Origin: JAIBBG01 sp031417525
GTDB lineage: Bacteria; Bacteroidota; Bacteroidia; Flavobacteriales_D; Sanyastnellaceae
Direction: 5' to 3'
Assembly: GCA_031417525.1 (NCBI GenBank)
Contig: JANOVT010000152.1
Coordinates: 1 to 10,528, forward strand
Length of the DNA: 10,528 bases
Below are positions 6,101 through 10,528 of this stretch, one piece after another. The position numbers were made by a program, and so were the translations under genes. A model generated the notes under the pieces. The model did no database searches. It saw only the letters and a list, made by a program, of their open reading frames with translations, and was not told where the DNA came from. Position 1 is the stretch's first letter. Every line of letters begins with the position of its first letter.

Positions 6101-7453
6101 CATCATGCGGCCGATGCTTTAGTTATTGCATGCACCAAACCATCTCACATAAAAAGATTGAATGATTTGAACAAGACTTATCAGGACTTGAAGAAGGAAT
6201 CTAAAGAAGCGATTCAACAAGGTATGAGCATCAAAAAAAGAGGCGGTAGTTGGGCCTTTGAATTGCCTTGGGAAAACTTTATAGAAGATGCCAAGCTCGA
6301 ATTGGAATCGTGCGTTGTATCAATCAAGAACAGAAACAGATTACTCACTAAAGGAGTGAACAAGTACACAACACGCGATAAAGAAACGGGTAAGAAAATT
6401 GAGGTGACACAAACCAAAGGAAATACATTGAGTGCAAGAGGCCCAATGCACAATCCACAATCATTTGGAGAGACAAGAATTCATGTGAAAGTAGGAGTGG
6501 AGGAGATATTGAAGATGTATGCTGAACACTTAAAGAATAACAGCACAGAATTCGTCATTCTTCGTTTGTTCAAGCATGAATGGCAATATGAAATCATCAA
6601 GAATCTTTTCAATTCAAATCAAGATGATTTGAAGAAAGTAAAGGCACAAATAAAGAAAGTTCCATTGCAATGGAAGAGAGTGGAGTTGAAAGAAATTACC
6701 ATTTATATTTCGCGGTATACTAAACGTACCAGTCTAACACAACTCACAGCGAACAAACTAGAAAATGTGGCGAACAATGAATTGCGCGAAGCGTTGCAGC
6801 AACATGTAAAAATTTATGGAGGAGGAGAACTAAAGAAGGCATTCACTGCAGATGGTGTTATGGCCTTCAACCAAGGCAGAAAAATCCCAGTTTCAGGCGT
6901 GAAGGTTATAGAAGGAGCAACACAGAGTGTTGGCGAAAGTGTGGGTAAACAAAAGTTGATTCGTAAGAACAGCAACAACGACAAAATGCACATCAACACA
7001 GCAGGAAATTATGCTTTCGCCATATATGAAAATGAAGAAGATTTGAAGGCAGGCATTTGGCCATTGAGAAGGGAATATGCCATTGTTTCATTTTATGATG
7101 CGTTGCAACTTTCATTGCACGGCGAACCATTGTTTGCGCCCAAGACAGGATATCGAATATTTACCCTTTCTTCTAATGATTTGGTTTATGTGCCATTGCC
7201 TGATGAAAATCCGCGAACCATCAATTGGAATGAAAAAAAAATGGTGAAAAAGAGGTTGTTCAACATGACGAAAGCGAGCGGTAGTCAAATCTATTTTACT
7301 CCAAATTCATTGGCAGATGTCATCCAGCAAGGAGTTGAAATGGGCACTCAAAATTGTATCGAGATGGTTGATGGCTTTGGCATAAAGCACAAGTGCATTA
7401 AAGTCAAATCAGATCGGATAGGCAATATCACACCAATCCTCAGCTATGATTAA
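3167..7453 (+). CDS. cas9: Cas9 nuclease, type II-C
   Basis: RNA-guided DNA endonuclease of 1428 residues, the usual size for large Bacteroidetes II-C Cas9. RuvC-I is at the N-terminus (ILGLDLGTNSIGWAL, catalytic Asp10). The Arg-rich bridge helix spans about 56-82. A recognition lobe follows with the conserved HFNQRRGFLSNRK at 142-154. RuvC-II carries Glu678 (IRIELAREL). The HNH domain has YQIDHIIPR with Asp795/His796 and Asn810/Asn819. RuvC-III has RLDHRHHAADAL with His980 and Asp983. About 400 C-terminal residues should form the wedge and PAM-interacting region. All catalytic residues are present, so the enzyme looks active. An acidic stretch (IEAEEDGEEES, 166-176) lies in the recognition lobe. 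The ATG at 3167 is preceded by A-rich DNA without a clear Shine-Dalgarno, normal for this phylum, and places Asp10 at its family position. First gene of the operon with cas1 and cas2. The PAM cannot be read from the sequence. Confidence 0.98.
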   Translation: MTNKKILGLDLGTNSIGWALIEEGDNNSKIIGLGSRIVPMDATMLIDFEKGKPTTKNVARRQARGARRLLQRYKLRRSRLVNVLQLLGWIPKFDSIKEMHNFLASSPTNIGAALTQFELYELRDKALREILTVEELARIFFHFNQRRGFLSNRKVKDIDGENAQKIEAEEDGEEESAKGTVKTYEEVEIVSVEEDTSGKKTIFKITLADERFGAAYTAIPFQQGKKVELLITEKNSKKWGQTYFFQIPKKMDWNYRKHHINHLIDESGLTLGQFYFQELKRNPHFRTKDNIILREKYIVEFDAIWKKQMELRTIVDRKHELERTDAIPNIAEALYKNNQERRSLLIKRGLNYVLRDDIIYYQRPLKSQKDSISNCRFEPDKKVIPVSHPLYQEYRILDVVNNLRVYNMKEDNCTSQFMKDDLKQEIIDKLNMQKAVKPSVIKSMLIPKAQQGQYRLSLDDDKRDLRGNDTLVDISNALQGESEAKNILTSPEKLEMVWHIIYSLDKTKDVIHALTRPKNRLGISEGAAKKLASISYTASYGAMSARAIKRMLPFMRFGISWNELEVTKHPETRQRLEAILNGEVDNSIANRIRDFVVTEGITSLSGFKSLPYWAAAYLVFGSHSLNRNKVRWDNPKDVELLPKNYLRNPIVQQVVNETLQVVKDIWKAHGKPDEIRIELARELKNGAKERENISVSQFANKQLNESIRRKLQELGRPISDSDKYRMWLESADLSKLENEKDFDGYMKYLKPDGKWKPAAGDITRYKLWEEQMHLSPYTGRPIPLSGLFSEAYQIDHIIPRQRFYDDSLSNKVVVESHINADKGTPGRNLMAYEYISSGPAKAGVEILSEEEYVAVVNRVFKDKRSKRNKLLLKEVPADFVVRQLKDTQFITKAIREELSKIAGMENVHTTTGGVTDHLREQWGVAHLFKELLLPRFEVLEAKLKEKDESVSLVEKVFDKNLNKHLLKLEGYSKRLDHRHHAADALVIACTKPSHIKRLNDLNKTYQDLKKESKEAIQQGMSIKKRGGSWAFELPWENFIEDAKLELESCVVSIKNRNRLLTKGVNKYTTRDKETGKKIEVTQTKGNTLSARGPMHNPQSFGETRIHVKVGVEEILKMYAEHLKNNSTEFVILRLFKHEWQYEIIKNLFNSNQDDLKKVKAQIKKVPLQWKRVELKEITIYISRYTKRTSLTQLTANKLENVANNELREALQQHVKIYGGGELKKAFTADGVMAFNQGRKIPVSGVKVIEGATQSVGESVGKQKLIRKNSNNDKMHINTAGNYAFAIYENEEDLKAGIWPLRREYAIVSFYDALQLSLHGEPLFAPKTGYRIFTLSSNDLVYVPLPDENPRTINWNEKKMVKKRLFNMTKASGSQIYFTPNSLADVIQQGVEMGTQNCIEMVDGFGIKHKCIKVKSDRIGNITPILSYD

Positions 7454-8348
7454 GCGCACCCTCTATTTCGGCAACACAGCGCGCCTTTCACGAAAAGACG
7501 CCCAACTCACAGTTTCATATCCTGAAGAAACCGGAATGGAAAGCAAAACAGTGCCCATTGAAGATATTGGAATAGTTGTTCTAGACAGTCCGCAAGTATC
7601 CATTGGACAGGCATTGCTTTCTTCCTTGCTGGAAAATAATGTTGCTGTTCTTTGCACAGATAGCCGGCACATGCCGGTGGGTATGTTTCTGAATATGCAA
7701 GGCCACAGCGAAATGGCTGAACGTTTTGCACAACAGATTGCTACCAGTGAACCATTGAAGAAAAACCTATGGCAACAAACAGTCGAGCAAAAAATCCGCA
7801 ATCAGGCTGCTGTTTTAAGTTTGTACGATCAGCCTTTTGAGGAAATGTTAGCCATGTCCAGGCAAGTGAAAAGCGGTGACATTGAAAATAAGGAAGGACA
7901 CGCGGCGGCTTATTATTGGCGACGTTTGTTTGATCCGGAATTAGGATTTAAACGCGGGCGTTATGAGGACGCACCTAACAACATGTTGAACTATGGGTAT
8001 GCACTTTTGAGAGCGGTTGTTGCCCGCAGTTTATGTGGAAGCGGTTTGCACTGCGCGATTGGCATACACCACCGGAATAAATACAATGCGTTTTGTTTGG
8101 CTGATGATATCATGGAGCCTTACAGACCGTATGTAGATAAAGTGATCTGTGAAATTGTGGATAGTGACATGGACTGCAGCGAACTAACGCCGGCATTGAA
8201 AAAGGAATTGCTGCAAATTCCAGCGATGGATGTTCACATCGAAGGGGAGAAGAGTCCGCTTATGGTTGCGATGCAGAGGACAAGTGCAAGTCTGGCACGG
8301 TGTTTTGAGGGAAGTACGCGCAAAATTATTTATCCTCAAATGGAATAA
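7446..8348 (+). CDS. cas1: Cas1 integrase, type II-C
   Basis: Metal-dependent integrase that, with Cas2, inserts new spacers at the array. It has 300 residues, normal for type II Cas1. The N-terminal beta domain covers about 1-85 and the helical catalytic domain the rest. Expected active-site residues are present: Glu150 (NKEGHAAAYYW), the His pair 208-209 (IGIHHRNKYN), and Glu224 in LADDIMEPYRPYVD. The start ATG lies inside the last codons of cas9: ATGATTAA holds both the cas1 start and the cas9 stop, an 8-base overlap that suggests coupled translation. With no csn2 or cas4 nearby this is the minimal II-C adaptation set; Cas9 itself is expected to help choose protospacers with a PAM, as shown in type II systems. 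Confidence 0.97.
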   Translation: MIKRTLYFGNTARLSRKDAQLTVSYPEETGMESKTVPIEDIGIVVLDSPQVSIGQALLSSLLENNVAVLCTDSRHMPVGMFLNMQGHSEMAERFAQQIATSEPLKKNLWQQTVEQKIRNQAAVLSLYDQPFEEMLAMSRQVKSGDIENKEGHAAAYYWRRLFDPELGFKRGRYEDAPNNMLNYGYALLRAVVARSLCGSGLHCAIGIHHRNKYNAFCLADDIMEPYRPYVDKVICEIVDSDMDCSELTPALKKELLQIPAMDVHIEGEKSPLMVAMQRTSASLARCFEGSTRKIIYPQME

Positions 8349-8379
8349 TTCAAGGAATGCCCACTAAACCGAAGCAGAC

Positions 8380-8724
8380 ATGAGTATCCGGGCAGACCGA
8401 TTAAGTCAATACAGAATCATGTGGGTAATGGTTTATTTTGATCTGCCAACGCTCACCAAGAAGGAGCGAAAAGACGCGGCACGATTTCGCAAGGATCTGC
8501 TTCAAGACGGCTTTACCATGTTCCAGTTCTCCATTTATGTTCGGCATTGCGCCAGCAGGGAAAATACAGAAGTTCATACTAAGAGAGTCCGCGGCAGGGT
8601 ACCACCGCATGGATTTGTAGTCGTGATGAGTATTACTGACAAACAATTCGGCGAAATAGAACTTTTCCGCGGAGGAAAGAAGGACAATCGTCCTGATACC
8701 CCTCAGCAACTCGAGCTATTTTAG
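8380..8724 (+). CDS. cas2: Cas2 adaptation protein, type II-C
   Basis: Small ferredoxin-fold protein that bridges two Cas1 dimers during spacer integration. It has 114 residues. The first strand ends in MVYFDLPT with the conserved Asp21, followed by KKERKDAARFRKDLLQDGF, the strand FQFSIYVRHC, and VVVMSITDKQFGEIELF near the end, all as in II-C Cas2. An internal Met14 (MWVMVYFDLP) is an alternative start; ATG 8380 is kept because II-C relatives commonly have a short N-terminal extension ending in YR-MW. The final five residues, QLELF (110-114), resemble the bacterial sliding-clamp binding motif. The gene begins 31 bases after cas1 and ends 19 bases before a terminator. Confidence 0.96.
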   Translation: MSIRADRLSQYRIMWVMVYFDLPTLTKKERKDAARFRKDLLQDGFTMFQFSIYVRHCASRENTEVHTKRVRGRVPPHGFVVVMSITDKQFGEIELFRGGKKDNRPDTPQQLELF

Positions 8725-8739
8725 TAAAAACAGGAAACA

Positions 8740-8786
8740 AAAAATGCTTCCCTGGAATCGTAAACGAATACCGGGGAAGCATTTTT
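8740..8786. terminator. Bidirectional terminator between cas2 and the array
   Basis: AATGCTTCCCTGG (8743-8755) pairs with CCGGGGAAGCATT (8771-8783) with one T-G wobble, and flanking A and T runs lengthen the stem to about 16 bp. A T-tract follows on the plus strand (TTTTTGTTTTTT) and, by symmetry, on the minus strand (TTTTTTGTTT). It can end the cas operon from the left and array transcription from the right. Confidence 0.85.
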
Positions 8787-8840
8787 GTTTTTTGACAAAT
8801 CACCTAAAAGCCACATCAGACAAGGGTTTTGGCCAAGTAT
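8787..8840. other. Short flank between terminator and first repeat
   Basis: These 54 bases contain no gene and no degenerate repeat copy. Because crRNAs are read right to left, this is the downstream (trailer) side of the array for transcription. A leader for transcription would lie beyond the right edge of the window, unless each repeat carries its own promoter. Confidence 0.5.
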
Positions 8841-8847
8841 GTTGGAA

Positions 8848-8879
8848 CAAATCTCTTAGATGTCAAAGATCGAAAGCAA
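8848..8879 (-). promoter_or_regulatory. Possible promoter inside each repeat (first copy given)
   Basis: In crRNA sense the repeat has TTG at its bases 9-11 and, 21 bases later, GAGATTTG at bases 33-40, one mismatch from the Bacteroidetes TAnnTTTG box. Transcription would start at about the last bases of the repeat, so the RNA would begin at the next spacer. The same site is present in all 22 copies. Repeat-internal promoters that make crRNAs without processing are established for the type II-C system of Neisseria meningitidis. Here it is an inference from the consensus only. Confidence 0.35.
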
Positions 8880-9503
8880 TTCACAACCATAATATCCAAA
8901 CTGACGATTCACATCTTGTTGGAACAAATCTCTTAGATGTCAAAGATCGAAAGCAATTCACAACTGCCATGAAGTGAATCCTCGACGGGTTACCGTTGGA
9001 ACAAATCTCTTAGATGTCAAAGATCGAAAGCAATTCACAACCAAGCAGCTTCCTGGCCTTGCGCTCGCGCGGTTGGAACAAATCTCTTAGATGTCAAAGA
9101 TCGAAAGCAATTCACAACCGCAGGACCGCGCTCTCTCGCCTCCGGGTGGTTGGAACAAATCTCTTAGATGTCAAAGATCGAAAGCAATTCACAACCCGGA
9201 TATCCAGCTGCTTGCGAATTACGACGTTGGAACAAATCTCTTAGATGTCAAAGATCGAAAGCAATTCACAACCTCCGCCTGTTGACTTCTTCAACTCCTC
9301 GGGTTGGAACAAATCTCTTAGATGTCAAAGATCGAAAGCAATTCACAACCAAAAGACAGAGCTTTTAAATCTGCATGGAGTTGGAACAAATCTCTTAGAT
9401 GTCAAAGATCGAAAGCAATTCACAACAACAGGTGTTCAACGTTGAATTCGAATTCGGTTGGAACAAATCTCTTAGATGTCAAAGATCGAAAGCAATTCAC
9501 AAC

Positions 9504-9687
9504 CATGCAGAGACGATGAGAGAAGCACAGCAAGTTGGAACAAATCTCTTAGATGTCAAAGATCGAAAGCAATTCACAACAATACAACATTTTACCTTTG
9601 TGTTGACGCGGTTGGAACAAATCTCTTAGATGTCAAAGATCGAAAGCAATTCACAACCACGCAGAGACGGTTAGAGAAGCACAGCAA
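9504..9687. repeat. Pair of near-identical spacers (9 and 11)
   Basis: Spacer 9 (9504-9533) and spacer 11 (9658-9687) agree at 27 of 30 bases, differing at positions 3, 13 and 15 as read on the plus strand. Both are open in the frame starting at spacer base 1, giving HAETMREAQQ and HAETVREAQQ. They flank the unrelated spacer 10. Confidence 0.95.
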
Positions 9688-10528
9688 GTTGGAACAAATC
9701 TCTTAGATGTCAAAGATCGAAAGCAATTCACAACTATTTATAAACGTTTATTTGATACCTGATCGTTGGAACAAATCTCTTAGATGTCAAAGATCGAAAG
9801 CAATTCACAACATGAAATTGAACATTGACGAAAATCGCGCAGTTGGAACAAATCTCTTAGATGTCAAAGATCGAAAGCAATTCACAACTGCACCAACTCT
9901 GGAAAAAATTCAAGACAGTTGGAACAAATCTCTTAGATGTCAAAGATCGAAAGCAATTCACAACAATACGTGAAGGCGGCCAAGGCCTTCGCCAGTTGGA
10001 ACAAATCTCTTAGATGTCAAAGATCGAAAGCAATTCACAACTCATTTTCTCCATATTCAGCGCAGGTACTAGTTGGAACAAATCTCTTAGATGTCAAAGA
10101 TCGAAAGCAATTCACAACTAAGAATTATTGGGTTAAAAATTGCACCGAGTTGGAACAAATCTCTTAGATGTCAAAGATCGAAAGCAATTCACAACTCACT
10201 CATGATAAGAACCGTTTATCCTGACGTTGGAACAAATCTCTTAGATGTCAAAGATCGAAAGCAATTCACAACATGTATTCACCTGGTTCGCCGGCACGGG
10301 ATGTTGGAACAAATCTCTTAGATGTCAAAGATCGAAAGCAATTCACAACAGCGATAGTCGCTTCAATGGTATCATGCCAGTTGGAACAAATCTCTTAGAT
10401 GTCAAAGATCGAAAGCAATTCACAACACTATTTCGCCGCGAGTGAATTTGATTGAAGTTGGAACAAATCTCTTAGATGTCAAAGATCGAAAGCAATTCAC
10501 AACGGTAAAGAAGTGAATGATATGGTCC

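Larger units (their letters stand above)
8841..10528 (-). CRISPR. Type II-C CRISPR array, 22 repeats, right end cut off
   Basis: A 47-base repeat (crRNA sense begins GTTGTGAATTGCTTTC, ends TTTGTTCCAAC) occurs 22 times, starting at 8841, 8918, 8995, 9072, 9149, 9226, 9303, 9380, 9457, 9534, 9611, 9688, 9765, 9842, 9918, 9995, 10072, 10149, 10226, 10303, 10380 and 10457. I see no base difference between copies. The 21 complete spacers are all 30 bases except the 14th (9889-9917, 29 bases). The last 25 bases of the window are an incomplete 22nd spacer. Direction is set by the tracrRNA anti-repeat: the active transcript is the minus strand, and each crRNA is a spacer followed by GTTGTGAATTGC. Spacers 9 and 11 are near-duplicates. 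Spacer GC content varies widely (spacers 3 and 4 GC-rich, spacer 12 AT-rich), indicating several sources. No spacer matches elsewhere in this window by eye. Confidence 0.99.

Noticed and set aside
7446..7453. The cas9/cas1 overlap as a sign of a frameshift or fusion
   Set aside because: ATGATTAA is a simple start-stop overlap. Both proteins have their normal ends.
8725..8840. A csn2, cas4 or other small gene between cas2 and the array
   Set aside because: The 116 bases hold only a terminator and a short flank with no credible reading frame, so II-A and II-B are excluded within this window.
9965..9994. Self-complementary spacer 15 (GAAGGC...GCCTTC) as a special regulatory unit
   Set aside because: A 6-bp internal match in a GC-rich spacer is expected by chance; the spacer is otherwise ordinary.
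8841..10445. Many 60-90 codon frames starting MSKIESNSQ or containing WNKSLRCQRSKAIHN
   Set aside because: These are translations of the CRISPR repeat. The 77-base period is not a multiple of three, so the same peptides reappear in shifted frames.

Overview
This window carries a complete type II-C CRISPR-Cas locus, apart from an array that runs off the right edge. The host is almost certainly a member of the Bacteroidetes (Bacteroidota). The evidence is the 1428-residue Cas9 of the large Bacteroidetes II-C kind, a 47-bp repeat whose crRNA-sense strand begins GTTGTGAATTGCTTTC, a tracrRNA with the AATAAGGA...TCCGTTGTGAAAAC core, promoter-like sites matching the Bacteroidetes TTG / TAnnTTTG consensus, start codons without a strong Shine-Dalgarno, and a fragment of a Bacteroidetes-type secreted repeat protein at the left end. 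I cannot name the genus.

Left part (1-2460). The visible genes lie on the minus strand. They are a truncated cell-surface protein fragment at the edge, a small coiled-coil gene (318-740) with its own terminator, a small gene broken by one extra base in an A7 run (771-1038), and a 200-residue helix-turn-helix plus coiled-coil protein (1686-2288). The intergenic DNA is rich in structure: an 18-bp perfect hairpin (181-229), two composite direct repeats (1103-1244), a REP-like inverted pair (1388-1525), and a cluster of TGACGCAC repeats overlapping a near-ideal promoter for the HTH gene (2344-2444).

CRISPR part (2900-10528). The tracrRNA is encoded on the minus strand just upstream of cas9. Its predicted promoter reaches into the cas9 start codon. 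cas9, cas1 and cas2 follow on the plus strand as one tight operon: an 8-base overlap, then a 31-base gap. There is no csn2 or cas4, hence II-C. A strong hairpin with T-tracts on both strands separates cas2 from the array. The array has 22 identical repeats and 21 complete spacers. The tracrRNA anti-repeat pairs with the minus-strand transcript of the repeat, so crRNAs must be read right to left, converging on the cas operon.

How the parts work together. Cas1 and Cas2 insert new spacers. The array gives precursor crRNA that pairs with tracrRNA over an 18-bp duplex, and Cas9 uses the pair to cut invading DNA with its HNH and RuvC centres, all of whose catalytic residues are present. The system looks intact. 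The points most worth following up are two nearly identical spacers whose differences look like coding variation in one target gene, a possible promoter inside every repeat, the antisense layout of tracrRNA and cas9, and a clamp-binding-like C-terminus on Cas2.
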